From: GCA-002727735 sp038134525
GTDB taxonomy: Bacteria > Bacteroidota > Bacteroidia > Flavobacteriales_D > Parvicellaceae
Direction of reading: 5' to 3'
NCBI GenBank assembly: GCA_038134525.1
Contig: JAYPVI010000003.1
Coordinates: forward strand, 1 to 64,000
DNA: 64,000 bases
Shown piece by piece: positions 8,642 through 17,153 of the stretch. Within the stretch, counting starts at the first letter, position 1; each line of letters opens with the position of its first letter. The notes below the pieces were generated by a model. It had not been told where the DNA came from, searched no databases, and worked only from the letters and a program-made list of their open reading frames with translations. Both the position numbers and the translations under genes were made by a program.

Positions 8642-8833
8642 TTATAATAAATATTCAGTGTTTATAAAATTGGAATGATCAGAGTTTAATAAATTATTGA
8701 GAATTTGATTATTATAATCGTTATCCTTATAAGCTACAAAAGTTCGAATGGAAAAAGAGCGTAACGCGTCAAACACGCTTAATGTACCTACTACAGCATC
8801 TGAAAATCGTTTCAAAAATTCATCTTTTTTTAC
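8642..8833 (-). pseudogene. open 63-codon frame without ATG, possible gene remnant
   Basis: The 337-base gap between 8627 and 8965 contains a minus-strand frame open from a stop just above 8833 to the TAA at 8642-8644. The peptide reads like protein rather than noise (AVVGTLSVFDALRSFSIRTF, then VAYKDNDY). Local GC is higher than in the rest of the gap. There is no in-frame ATG; only a TTG at 8815 and a GTG further in could start it. It may be the tail of a decayed gene or a small TTG-started protein. The remaining gap, 8834-8964, is AT-rich and I see nothing else in it. Confidence 0.25.
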
Positions 8834-8964
8834 TTAAATTTAAAAATGATTATTCACTTAAATAAATTCCAAAAAGCAAAAAAAAATGAACAACAATCAT
8901 TTAATTAAAGGTCGAAAAAGTCATTAAATTCTTTTATGAATAAATATCCGTTTAGTTCCAAAAA

Positions 8965-10518
8965 ATGATAACAAGAATTCAGTTAAGGTTAAATCCGGAA
9001 GACATTCATAATGAATCCTTAATTCGGGAAAAAATAGTTGAGATTACCAAAACGGATGAACCTTTTCAATATAGATTTATAAAAAGATCTATTGACGCCA
9101 GAGCAAGAAACATCAAACTTCAATGTACCGTTGATGTCTACATTAACGAACCTATTCCATTACAGACTGCCAATTATAAAAGTTTTAAAACAAACCCTGA
9201 AAAAACCGTTACCATTATTGGTGCAGGTCCTGCAGGTCTATTTGCTGCACTTTACGCCATTAGTAAGGGGGTAAAACCCATCATAATTGAAAGAGGAAAA
9301 AAAGTAAGAAACAGAAGGAGAGATTTAGCAGATTTAAACAAAAAAGGAATTGTAAATCCAGAATCAAATTATTGTTTTGGAGAAGGCGGAGCAGGAACTT
9401 ATTCTGACGGAAAACTCTACACTAGATCAAAAAAAAGAGGCGATGTTCAAACTGTGCTTAGTTGGTTTGTTCATTTTGGAGCAGACGAAGATATTTTAAT
9501 AGATACTCATCCACATATTGGCACCAACAAACTTCCAAAAATCATTGAAAAAATGAGGGAAGAAATAATAATGCAAGGCGGAGAAATTCATTTTAATACT
9601 AAAATGACAGATTTAATAATTCAAAATGACAAAATAAAAGGAATTGTAATTAATCAAACGGAAAAATTATACGCCACTAATCTCATTTTAGCCACCGGGC
9701 ATTCTGCAAGAGATGTTCTTTACCTTTTGCATAATCATCAAATAAAACTAGAAGCTAAACCATTTGCACTTGGTGTCAGGATTGAACACGAACAGAAACT
9801 TATTGATAAAATACAATATTGGGGGAGAAAAAGTGACGATTACTTACCACCAGCATCATATTCCCTCGTGGCTCAAGTTGATGATGTAGGTGTTTATTCA
9901 TTTTGCATGTGTCCAGGAGGAATTATTGCTCCTTGCGCAACATCTCCTGGTGAAGTGGTGACCAACGGATGGTCCCCTTCCAAGAGAAATAATCCCTACG
10001 CTAATGCTGGCATAGTCATGACTATTGATCCTGAAAAACTAGCTGGAAGTCAAGAAAAAGACCCCTTCGTGGGTCTAAATTTCCAACAAAAAATAGAAAA
10101 AAAATGTTGGGAATTAGCTGGTAAAACTCAACAAGTCCCTGCTCAAAGGTTATCCGATTTCATGGTAGATTTACAGTCTAAAGATTTTCCAAGAAGTTCT
10201 TACATTCCAGGAATTAAAAGTGTTATATTTCATGAGATATTTCCATCTTTTATGATCAACCGATTTAAAAAAGCGTTTACTGTTTTTAATCAAAAAATGC
10301 CCGGTTTTCTAACTAATGATGCTGTATTACACGCTCCAGAATCTAGAACCTCCTCACCAGTGAAAATTCCTAGAGATAAAATAAGTTATGAAAGTCCTCA
10401 AATCAAAGGACTATATCCTTGCGGAGAAGGAGCAGGGTATGCAGGCGGTATTGTTTCAGCTGCAATAGACGGTATTAACTGTATGAAGAAAATTATTGAA
10501 AAGAATGAATTTAACTGA
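8965..10518 (+). CDS. FAD-dependent oxidoreductase (COG2509 type)
   Basis: 517 residues. An N-terminal domain of about 75 residues (ARARNIKLQCTVDVYI) precedes a Rossmann FAD-binding fold with TIIGAGPAGLFAALYA (Gly86, Gly88, Gly91) and the ribose-binding acidic end IIIERG. CFGEGGAGTYSDGKLYTR follows at about residues 137-154, and a C-terminal FAD motif GLYPCGEGAGYAGGI lies near residue 485. This layout is that of the uncharacterised FAD-dependent dehydrogenase family found widely in bacteria and plastids. The substrate is unknown. It is monocistronic by context, and its stop overlaps the convergent gene by 8 bases. Confidence 0.85.
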   Translation: MITRIQLRLNPEDIHNESLIREKIVEITKTDEPFQYRFIKRSIDARARNIKLQCTVDVYINEPIPLQTANYKSFKTNPEKTVTIIGAGPAGLFAALYAISKGVKPIIIERGKKVRNRRRDLADLNKKGIVNPESNYCFGEGGAGTYSDGKLYTRSKKRGDVQTVLSWFVHFGADEDILIDTHPHIGTNKLPKIIEKMREEIIMQGGEIHFNTKMTDLIIQNDKIKGIVINQTEKLYATNLILATGHSARDVLYLLHNHQIKLEAKPFALGVRIEHEQKLIDKIQYWGRKSDDYLPPASYSLVAQVDDVGVYSFCMCPGGIIAPCATSPGEVVTNGWSPSKRNNPYANAGIVMTIDPEKLAGSQEKDPFVGLNFQQKIEKKCWELAGKTQQVPAQRLSDFMVDLQSKDFPRSSYIPGIKSVIFHEIFPSFMINRFKKAFTVFNQKMPGFLTNDAVLHAPESRTSSPVKIPRDKISYESPQIKGLYPCGEGAGYAGGIVSAAIDGINCMKKIIEKNEFN

Positions 10519-11089
10519 CTTTAACTCCTTTGGCTCTCCTTTTGTTATAATCAGTATTTCTTGAGCTTTTCTTTTTAATCATCAGTTGAGGTTTTGATAA
10601 CATGCTGTTTGTTCTGTATTGGTTACCATGATAATTTACTCTTCCTTTATAGGAACTAAGCACCGTTTGGCCTGTTTCATCCGTTATAAGGTCTTTTTTA
10701 TTCCAGCTATTTGCTTCAAAATAATAGATTTGATCATCCGCTTTTTTGAATATCAAATAATTGTCATCCATATCCCCTGGTTCAAATTTAATATGTACTT
10801 CTCCAGGAAGTTTTTTAACAAGAACCCCTGGTGTATTTTTTTTCACCTCTATTTCTTCAATCATTTGTCCGTTCATTATGGTCACTTTACCTTCAATTAC
10901 ATCCGTTTCCTTTTCAGAAACCACTCTTTTTAAATGGATCGTTTTAGAATTATAATATTGAATTTTTTCCATGTCTAACTTTTGCCTTTCAATGTTTGCT
11001 CTTAAACCGCTTGTGAAAACAACCTTACAAGAATTTAAACAACCAACAATTGCAACTAAAAAACCGATTTTGTATAAATGACCTGACAT
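10511..11089 (-). CDS. lipoprotein, unknown function
   Basis: 192 residues. The hydrophobic N-terminus ends in GCLNSC, a lipobox with Cys at about residue 21. The mature protein begins with a helical stretch (ANIERQKLDMEKIQYYNS) and continues as a beta-rich domain with several VEGKV- and GEVHIKF-type strands. The C-terminus is very basic (KKKSSRNTDYNKRRAKG), which could contact peptidoglycan, lipopolysaccharide or nucleic acid. I recognise no family. It follows leuB by 42 bases on the same strand but has an unrelated function, so co-transcription is uncertain. Confidence 0.7.
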   Translation of the reverse strand: MSGHLYKIGFLVAIVGCLNSCKVVFTSGLRANIERQKLDMEKIQYYNSKTIHLKRVVSEKETDVIEGKVTIMNGQMIEEIEVKKNTPGVLVKKLPGEVHIKFEPGDMDDNYLIFKKADDQIYYFEANSWNKKDLITDETGQTVLSSYKGRVNYHGNQYRTNSMLSKPQLMIKKKSSRNTDYNKRRAKGVKVS

Positions 11090-11131
11090 AGTTATAGCAT
11101 TGATAATAGGTTAATATTAATAAATATAGTT

Positions 11132-12199
11132 TTAATATTTCATAATTTCATTTGAAATCCAATCACCTACCTCACTTGTAGAATAACTCTTTTCATTTTC
11201 AGCCAAATCCTGGGTAACTACTTTTTGATCTAATGATTTTTTAACTGCTTCCAAAATAATTAATGATTCTTTTTCGAGTCCAAAAGCATCTTTAAACATC
11301 ATAGACGCTGATAATATCGTTGCAAGTGGGTTTGCTAAATTTTTACCTGCTACTTCAGGATAAGACCCATGTATAGGCTCAAACAAACTCGTTGAATCAC
11401 CTAAAGAAGCCGAAGGCATTAACCCCATTGAGCCGGTAATTACAGAAGCTTCATCCGTTAAAATGTCGCCAAATAAATTTGACGTAATTAATACATCATA
11501 TTGTTTGGGCCATTGTATTAATCTCATCGCAACTGCGTCTACAAACTCATAAGAAACTTCTACATTAGGAAAGTCCTTTTCCATTTCTTGAACAGTTTCT
11601 CTCCATAGTCTTGACGTCTCTAATACATTCGCTTTATCTACACAACATAATTTTTTTCTTCTTTTCATCGCCATTTCAAAGCCTTTTTTCACCAATCTCT
11701 GGACTTCACTTTTTGAATATTCGCAAGTATCAAAAGCCCATTTTTCATCTGCTGATCTTCCTCTTTTGCCAAAATAAATCCCCCCTGTTAATTCACGAAG
11801 AAAAACAAAATCTGTTCCGGAAATAATTTCTTTTTTAAGAGGTGATTTATCTAGCAAGGAAGGAAAAGTAAAAGTGGGTCTAACATTAGCGAAAAGAGAT
11901 AATTCCTTTCTCATTTTGAGTAATCCTTGCTCAGGTCTAATTTTTGCAGTTGGATCATTATCATATTTTGGATCTCCAATAGCACCAAATAAAATAGCAT
12001 CAGCATTTTTACAAATACGTAGTGTTTCGTCTGGAAATGGGTCCCCAGCTTCATCAATAGCTACAGCACCAATTAACGCTTCTTCCCATATTATGTTATG
12101 ATTAAACTTTTTAGCAACAGAATTAGATACTTTAACCGCTTGTGAAATAACTTCGGGACCAATGCCATCTCCGGGTAATAATGCTACATGTAGATCCAT
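11132..12199 (-). CDS. leuB: 3-isopropylmalate dehydrogenase
   Basis: 355 residues, normal for the family. It oxidatively decarboxylates 3-isopropylmalate with NAD, the third step of leucine synthesis, in the cytoplasm. Visible signatures are the N-terminal LLPGDGIGPEV, the substrate-binding arginine region FLRELTGGIYFG, the Lys of VDKANVLE, and the metal-binding SNLFGDILTDEAS. GSMGLMPSASLG and FEPIHGSYPEVAGK complete the NAD site. It is the last gene of the operon and lies 10 bases after leuD. Confidence 0.97.
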   Translation of the reverse strand: MDLHVALLPGDGIGPEVISQAVKVSNSVAKKFNHNIIWEEALIGAVAIDEAGDPFPDETLRICKNADAILFGAIGDPKYDNDPTAKIRPEQGLLKMRKELSLFANVRPTFTFPSLLDKSPLKKEIISGTDFVFLRELTGGIYFGKRGRSADEKWAFDTCEYSKSEVQRLVKKGFEMAMKRRKKLCCVDKANVLETSRLWRETVQEMEKDFPNVEVSYEFVDAVAMRLIQWPKQYDVLITSNLFGDILTDEASVITGSMGLMPSASLGDSTSLFEPIHGSYPEVAGKNLANPLATILSASMMFKDAFGLEKESLIILEAVKKSLDQKVVTQDLAENEKSYSTSEVGDWISNEIMKY

Positions 12200-12209
12200 T
12201 TAAACTAGT

Positions 12210-12806
12210 TTAAAATTTTATTTTTTTTGAAAACGATTTAATTTCATCTTTTATACTGATTAAGTAGTCGATATCATCAAACCCATTTATCAAATTATTT
12301 TTCTTGTATTCATCAATTTGAAATGAAATATGCTTATTGATTTCATGAAGCACCAAGGATTGCCTTTCTAAATTTATTTCAAACTCCGTTTTAGGGTTGG
12401 CATATATTAAATCAAAAATTTCACCTAAATTTTCTTCTGAAACTTTTAAAGGGAGGACTCCAATATTTAAGCAATTGTTCTTAAAAATATCCGCAAAAAA
12501 ACTTGAAATTACACATCGAAATCCGTAATCATAAATGGCCCATGCAGCATGTTCCCTTGATGATCCTGAGCCAAAATTTTTTCCAGCACAAAGAATTTTT
12601 CCGTTGTAAATTGGGTTATTGAGCACGAAATCGTTAATTAATTTGTTTTTATTATCATATCGCCAATCTCTAAACAAATTATTTCCAAATCCTTTTCTTT
12701 CAGTGGCTTTTAAAAACCGTGCTGGTATAATCTGATCTGTATCTACATTTTCAATAGGTAATGGAACTGCAGTTGATTTCAATATTTTAAATTGATCATA
12801 TGCCAT
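12210..12806 (-). CDS. leuD: 3-isopropylmalate dehydratase, small subunit
   Basis: 198 residues, the swivel-domain subunit that pairs with LeuC to isomerise 2- to 3-isopropylmalate. The signatures are NVDTDQIIPARFLK near residues 19-33 and the loop KNFGSGSSREHAAWA near residues 76-90. It starts 4 bases after leuC ends and is followed by leuB after 10 bases, so it is clearly one transcript. The length is that of the bacterial two-subunit enzyme. Confidence 0.97.
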   Translation of the reverse strand: MAYDQFKILKSTAVPLPIENVDTDQIIPARFLKATERKGFGNNLFRDWRYDNKNKLINDFVLNNPIYNGKILCAGKNFGSGSSREHAAWAIYDYGFRCVISSFFADIFKNNCLNIGVLPLKVSEENLGEIFDLIYANPKTEFEINLERQSLVLHEINKHISFQIDEYKKNNLINGFDDIDYLISIKDEIKSFSKKIKF

Positions 12807-12810
12807 AATT

Positions 12811-14190
12811 CTAAATTAAATATTTTCTAGGGTCCGTTATCACCCCGTTTATAGCAGCTGCCGCAGCTACATAAGGGCTAGCTAAAATGGTTCTAGATCC
12901 TGGGCCTTGTCTCCCTTCAAAATTTCTATTTGAGGTACTTACGGCATACTTGCCACTTGGTATTTTATCATCGTTCATCGCTAAACATGCAGAGCAACCT
13001 GGCTCTCTAATCTCAAATCCTGCATCATTTAATATATGTGTAATACCTTCCCTTTTCAATTGGTTAATTACTTGATGTGATCCAGGTACAAGCCAAGCTG
13101 TTACTTCTGGTGATTTTTTTCTTCCTTTAACCACACTAGCAAATGCCCTAAAATCCTCTAATCTTCCATTTGTGCAACTTCCTAAAAAAACATAGTCTAT
13201 TTTCTTCCCAATTAATTGTTCAGATCGATTAAACCCCATGTAAGTCAAAGATTTTTCGTTTGCATTATCAGGAATTTCTTGATTTATTGCCATCCCCATT
13301 CCTGGATTTGTACCATAGGTTATCATTGGTTGAATATCTTCTCCTTTAAATTCAAATTCACGATCAAAATGGGCATCTTTTTCAGAATTTAATTCTTTCC
13401 AAATTTTAACTGCCTCTTCCCAATCATCATTTTTAGGGGAAAATTCTCTATTTTTTAAATATGAAAATGTTTTTTCGTCTGGTGCAATAATGCCTCCTCT
13501 AGCCCCCATCTCAATACTCATGTTACAAACCGTCATTCTACCTTCCATTGACATGGTAGAAAATACGTCACCAGAGTATTCTACAAAATATCCAGTTGCT
13601 CCGGAAGTAGTCAATTTTGAAATCATATATAGAGCCACATCTTTTGGAGAAACACCCTTAGATAATTTTCCATTAATGGTAATTCTCATCGTCTTTGGCT
13701 TAACCTGCATTATGCACTGAGTTGCTAATACCATTTCTACTTCAGAAGTCCCTATTCCAAAAGCAATAGATCCAAATGCTCCATGAGTTGAAGTGTGTGA
13801 ATCTCCGCAAACTATGGTTGTTCCAGGAAGAGTAATACCTGTCTCTGGTCCAATGATATGAACAATTCCGTTTTTCTCGTGTCCTAATCCCCAATATGAT
13901 ATACCATGTGTCTTGGTATTTTTTTCCAATGTTTCTAATTGATGGGAAGAAGAAGGGTCCTGCACAGGAAGATGTTGATTTTGAGTGGGGGTATTGTGAT
14001 CAGCAGTTGCAAAGGTTCTTTTGGGAAAAAGTACAGGAATCCCTCTATTTTCTAGTCCTTTAAACGCAACTGGACTGGTCACTTCATGTACTAAGTGTCT
14101 ATCTATAAATAAAACGGATGGTCCATCATTAATTTTTTGAACTACATGATTATCCCAAACTTTATCAAATAACGTTTTTTGTTTTTTCAT
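12811..14190 (-). CDS. leuC: 3-isopropylmalate dehydratase, large subunit
   Basis: 459 residues of the aconitase family. The three cluster-binding cysteines are visible: Cys339 in LGSCTNGR and Cys399 and Cys402 in EPGCSACLAMNDD. They hold a [4Fe-4S] centre whose free iron activates substrate. VCGDSHTSTHGAFG lies at residues 128-141. With LeuD it forms the isomerase of leucine synthesis in the cytoplasm. leuA ends one base upstream, so translation is likely coupled. Confidence 0.97.
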   Translation of the reverse strand: MKKQKTLFDKVWDNHVVQKINDGPSVLFIDRHLVHEVTSPVAFKGLENRGIPVLFPKRTFATADHNTPTQNQHLPVQDPSSSHQLETLEKNTKTHGISYWGLGHEKNGIVHIIGPETGITLPGTTIVCGDSHTSTHGAFGSIAFGIGTSEVEMVLATQCIMQVKPKTMRITINGKLSKGVSPKDVALYMISKLTTSGATGYFVEYSGDVFSTMSMEGRMTVCNMSIEMGARGGIIAPDEKTFSYLKNREFSPKNDDWEEAVKIWKELNSEKDAHFDREFEFKGEDIQPMITYGTNPGMGMAINQEIPDNANEKSLTYMGFNRSEQLIGKKIDYVFLGSCTNGRLEDFRAFASVVKGRKKSPEVTAWLVPGSHQVINQLKREGITHILNDAGFEIREPGCSACLAMNDDKIPSGKYAVSTSNRNFEGRQGPGSRTILASPYVAAAAAINGVITDPRKYLI

Positions 14191-14191
14191 C

Positions 14192-15337
14192 TTAACTTTT
14201 CATTAAAGAATATAAATCTTCATCATGTAATAATTTTTTTTCGTCTGCCAAGTTTAAAAATTTAGTATAAATCGTTTCCATTTCTAATTTGGAAGGATCA
14301 AAACCTAATAATTGTAACCTGTGCTTGAGTGCTGCTCTACCACTTCTCGCTGTTAAATCTATTGAAGATTTATCTATACCTAAATCATTTGGATTAATTA
14401 TTTCATAATTTTCTCTATGTTTCAAAAATCCATCTTGATGAATTCCTGAAGAATGAGAAAATGCATTTCCTCCCACAATAGCTTTATTTCGCTGAACGGG
14501 CATATTCATCATTCTGCTAATTTTCTTACTTAATTTCAATATTTTCTTAGGGTCAATTTTCGTCTGAAACCCTAAATAAGGGTGCGATTTTAAAATCATA
14601 ACTATTTCTTCAAGTGAGCTATTACCTGCTCTTTCTCCAATTCCGTTAATGGTAACCTCCACTTGTCTTGCTCCATTTTGAATTCCTGCTAACGTATTGG
14701 CAGTAGCTAAACCTAAATCATTATGGCAATGCACAGAAATAATGGCTTTATCAATGTTTGGTACTTGGTTGGTAAGAAATGCTATTTTATTACCATAATC
14801 CTCAGGAAGAGTATATCCGGTAGTGTCTGGGATATTGACAACAGTGGCACCAGCATCTATTACAGATTCAATCATCTTAGCCAAAAAATCCTGATCTGCT
14901 CGACCGGCATCTTCTGCATAAAATTCAATATCGTCAAAGTATTTTCTTGCATATTTAACTGCTGATACAGCTTGAGAAAGAATTTTTTCTCTAGTTGATT
15001 TAAACTTATGTTTAATGTGAATATCTGACACCCCTATTCCCGTATGAAGCCGCTTCCTATTGGCATCTCTTAATGCCATAGCAGCAGTATCAATGTCCAT
15101 CACTATTGCTCTACTCAGCCCACAAATAATGGAAGATTTAATATTTTTAGAAATTTCTGCTACTGAATTAAAGTCACCTGGACTTGATACTGGAAAACCA
15201 GCCTCTATTATGTCTACACCAAGTTCTTCAAGATTTAAGGCGATTTCAACCTTTTCCTTTGTGTTTAATTGACAACCTGGCACTTGCTCTCCATCTCTTA
15301 ATGTGGTGTCAAAGACATGAATTTTATCCCCCCCCAT
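14192..15337 (-). CDS. leuA: 2-isopropylmalate synthase, short form without regulatory domain
   Basis: 381 residues. It condenses acetyl-CoA with 2-oxoisovalerate, the committed step of leucine synthesis. The catalytic TIM barrel is intact: FDTTLRDGEQVPG (metal Asp10), HCHNDLGLATAN (metal His203 and His205) and GNAFSHSSGIHQDG near residues 290-303. The classical enzyme is about 510 residues and ends in a domain that binds leucine for feedback inhibition; here the protein stops after the linker. The start ATG is fused to a run of eight G. A Leu-rich leader frame ends 3 bases upstream. Homocitrate or citramalate synthase are less likely given leuCDB next door. Confidence 0.93.
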   Translation of the reverse strand: MGGDKIHVFDTTLRDGEQVPGCQLNTKEKVEIALNLEELGVDIIEAGFPVSSPGDFNSVAEISKNIKSSIICGLSRAIVMDIDTAAMALRDANRKRLHTGIGVSDIHIKHKFKSTREKILSQAVSAVKYARKYFDDIEFYAEDAGRADQDFLAKMIESVIDAGATVVNIPDTTGYTLPEDYGNKIAFLTNQVPNIDKAIISVHCHNDLGLATANTLAGIQNGARQVEVTINGIGERAGNSSLEEIVMILKSHPYLGFQTKIDPKKILKLSKKISRMMNMPVQRNKAIVGGNAFSHSSGIHQDGFLKHRENYEIINPNDLGIDKSSIDLTARSGRAALKHRLQLLGFDPSKLEMETIYTKFLNLADEKKLLHDEDLYSLMKS

Positions 15338-15340
15338 ATT

Positions 15341-15451
15341 TTATATATTTAATTTTGTTAGTGTTGAATATACAATATCTAATGCTAATATTAAATACAA
15401 ACTCTTTTCTATTTTAACAATTAATTTAGTATTACTTGGGTTTAAAATCAT
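15341..15451 (-). CDS. putative Leu-rich leader peptide of the leu operon
   Basis: A 36-codon ATG-started frame ends in TAA at 15341-15343, three bases before the leuA ATG and in the same frame as leuA. Eight codons are Leu, four of them alternating within seven residues (LYLILAL at positions 18-24), plus five Ile and two Val. No terminator hairpin fits between the leader and leuA, so classical attenuation is not obvious. Translational coupling sensitive to Leu-tRNA is possible. Because TTA codons are common in AT-rich DNA, this may be chance. Confidence 0.4.
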   Translation of the reverse strand: MILNPSNTKLIVKIEKSLYLILALDIVYSTLTKLNI

Positions 15452-15481
15452 TTTATAAAAAAAATAATGGCTTTTACTTAC

Positions 15482-15500
15482 AGTAATAGGGCTTATTACT
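15482..15500 (-). promoter_or_regulatory. short stem-loop upstream of the leu leader
   Basis: AGTAATA and TATTACT are perfect 7-base arms around a 5-base loop GGGCT. On the minus strand the hairpin is followed by AAAAGCC and a run of T (15453-15475 region) before the leader ATG. It may be part of the leu 5' leader or a weak terminator. The rest of the 15452-15662 gap is AT-rich, with a promoter element for the plus-strand gene and nothing else recognised. Confidence 0.3.
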
Positions 15501-15609
15501 AATTGCTTCCAGGCTTTTTGTTTTTGGTTAGGGTCTTATTCGTTAGATTGATAATGAACACTATTTTTGGTTGGACACTTTAATTCGTCATTTTTAATTC
15601 GGGTATATG

Positions 15610-15617
15610 TATATTTG
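15610..15617 (+). promoter_or_regulatory. Bacteroidota -7 promoter element
   Basis: TATATTTG is an exact TAnnTTTG match 45 bases upstream of the ATG at 15663. No TTG lies at the right distance for a -33 element; the closest, TTGG at 15571, is too far. Confidence 0.45.
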
Positions 15618-15662
15618 GACCAGTTATAATGGAGAAAAAATTAAATAACTCAAAGACAAAAA

Positions 15663-16055
15663 ATGGACATATTAGATTTTGAAAACAGTACCTACAGCGT
15701 TAATCTTAGAAAATTAACCAAAAAGTCAAGACTTGGTTTTGGGTATAATAGTATAAAACACATTACTATTCAGGACATTTTAATCATGAATAAACATAAA
15801 GATTTAATCAAAATTTATTATGGGCTTGGGAAAATTAATTTTACTGATGATATTCTTGATGAGCTTGGAATTAGTGAAGAAATGAGAATTGATAAGCCAG
15901 GAAAAATTGAAGATTATGAAGAGAGAGATGTAATGGTAAATAAAGCGTTAAGAGCTGTGAAAGCACGAAAAAAAGCAGAACACCAAGCATTTAAAAAAAT
16001 GGCAGAAGAGATGAAAGAAAATGAAGACAAATTTGACAATCAAAAAGAAGATTAA
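15663..16055 (+). CDS. hypothetical protein with charged helical C-terminus
   Basis: 130 residues, cytoplasmic by lack of a signal or membrane segment. The N-terminal half (residues 1-75) is mixed and could hold a small fold. The C-terminal 50 residues (from about EDYEERDVM onward) are very rich in Lys, Glu and Ala and should form one long helix or coiled coil. I recognise no family. It lies between the leu operon and a convergent nuclease gene whose stop is one base away. A TAnnTTTG element lies upstream. Confidence 0.7.
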   Translation: MDILDFENSTYSVNLRKLTKKSRLGFGYNSIKHITIQDILIMNKHKDLIKIYYGLGKINFTDDILDELGISEEMRIDKPGKIEDYEERDVMVNKALRAVKARKKAEHQAFKKMAEEMKENEDKFDNQKED

Positions 16056-16056
16056 T

Positions 16057-17151
16057 TTAGAATATCACTAATTTCTCGATCTGATCATTCTCAATTCTCA
16101 AGAAATAGATTCCTGTAACGATTGCATTTAATAAGATCTCATTGGCGTGAGTTTTCAATATCATTCTTCCATTCACATCGTATAATGTTAAATCCAATTT
16201 GTGACCGCTATTTATAAACAACATTCTTTCCTGTGTAACAGTAATCTTATGTTTTTTAATCTGATCGAAATCCATGCTAAGAGGTCCCCATGGATTGTCA
16301 GCAACAGGGCCATTCCATATGGCTGTTGCCAAAAAGGGATTATCGATAAAAGGATTTCTATTACCCTGAAATGAGGCAATTATGTTATTGCGATTGATTT
16401 CAAATGCAGAAACAGGATCTTCAGCATTCCACATTAAAAAAATATCTGGCAAATCTCCATGTGTTGAAAAAGAAGTTAAACCTGCACCCACGTCTGTAGC
16501 AGGACATTGGTTAGGGTACCTGAGGTACATATACATCATCATTCTAGCAATATCACCTTTCCACTCATCACCTGGATACCAATAACCATCATTGGTAATA
16601 CCTGCAATACCGTTTCCAGGACCAAATATTCTATTACCTCGAAATGTATTGGTAACATAATCACATGATCTTAAATTATGTACATCCGTGCCAGGCCCGG
16701 GAAAAGAAGTACTTAAGGGCGGATTAGCAAGAGATTTTGCAAAAACATGTTCTCTGTTCCAAAGACCATCACATGGACTACCATGACAAGAAAGTGATTT
16801 ATCCCGAGATATATCATTTTGATATGCTTGATCTAAATCATCATATCCATATACCAAATACACCTTTGTACTATCCATCAAATAGGTATCTGAAGATTTA
16901 ATAATATCCCATGTGTCTATTGATGAGTTTGATGTGTATTCAAAATCAGTGTGATGTGTTGTGCTAATTAAAGTAGCTAATTCACTTTTAAGAACATCTC
17001 CGCCTTGTGTAAAATCGACCCCTTGGTAGTATAACGGGACCTGTGCATTTGTTAAGTTGTAAACAAAACAGAAAAAATAAAATATATATGCTGCTTTTTT
17101 CAAATTAGTAAACAAGCAATTTAACCTTTCTATACCAAAATATACAACCAT
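16057..17151 (-). CDS. secreted endonuclease I family nuclease with T9SS tail
   Basis: 364 residues. An N-terminal signal segment (YIFYFFCFVYNLTNAQ, cleavage about residue 37) has an unusually long n-region. The nuclease domain (Endonuclease_1, DNase I-like secreted type) shows LWNREHVFAKS near residues 130-140, DVHNLRSCDYVTNTFRGN near residues 157-174 and WYPGDEWKGDIARMMMYM near residues 190-207, including the His-Asn metal site. The last 75 residues form a type A sorting domain ending VTGIYFLRIENDQIEKLVIF. It should be exported by the T9SS to degrade extracellular nucleic acid for phosphate or nucleosides. It starts 2 bases after the metallo-beta-lactamase-fold gene. Confidence 0.9.
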   Translation of the reverse strand: MVVYFGIERLNCLFTNLKKAAYIFYFFCFVYNLTNAQVPLYYQGVDFTQGGDVLKSELATLISTTHHTDFEYTSNSSIDTWDIIKSSDTYLMDSTKVYLVYGYDDLDQAYQNDISRDKSLSCHGSPCDGLWNREHVFAKSLANPPLSTSFPGPGTDVHNLRSCDYVTNTFRGNRIFGPGNGIAGITNDGYWYPGDEWKGDIARMMMYMYLRYPNQCPATDVGAGLTSFSTHGDLPDIFLMWNAEDPVSAFEINRNNIIASFQGNRNPFIDNPFLATAIWNGPVADNPWGPLSMDFDQIKKHKITVTQERMLFINSGHKLDLTLYDVNGRMILKTHANEILLNAIVTGIYFLRIENDQIEKLVIF

Positions 17152-17153
17152 AT

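Noticed and set aside
11114..11140. AATATTAA / TTAATATT inverted repeat after leuB
   Set aside because: It is A/T only, with a long loop and no U tract, so a terminator call is not supported.
15482..15500. Intrinsic terminator of a leu attenuator
   Set aside because: The stem is short, the T run does not directly follow it, and it lies before the leader frame rather than after it; listed only as a weak stem-loop.
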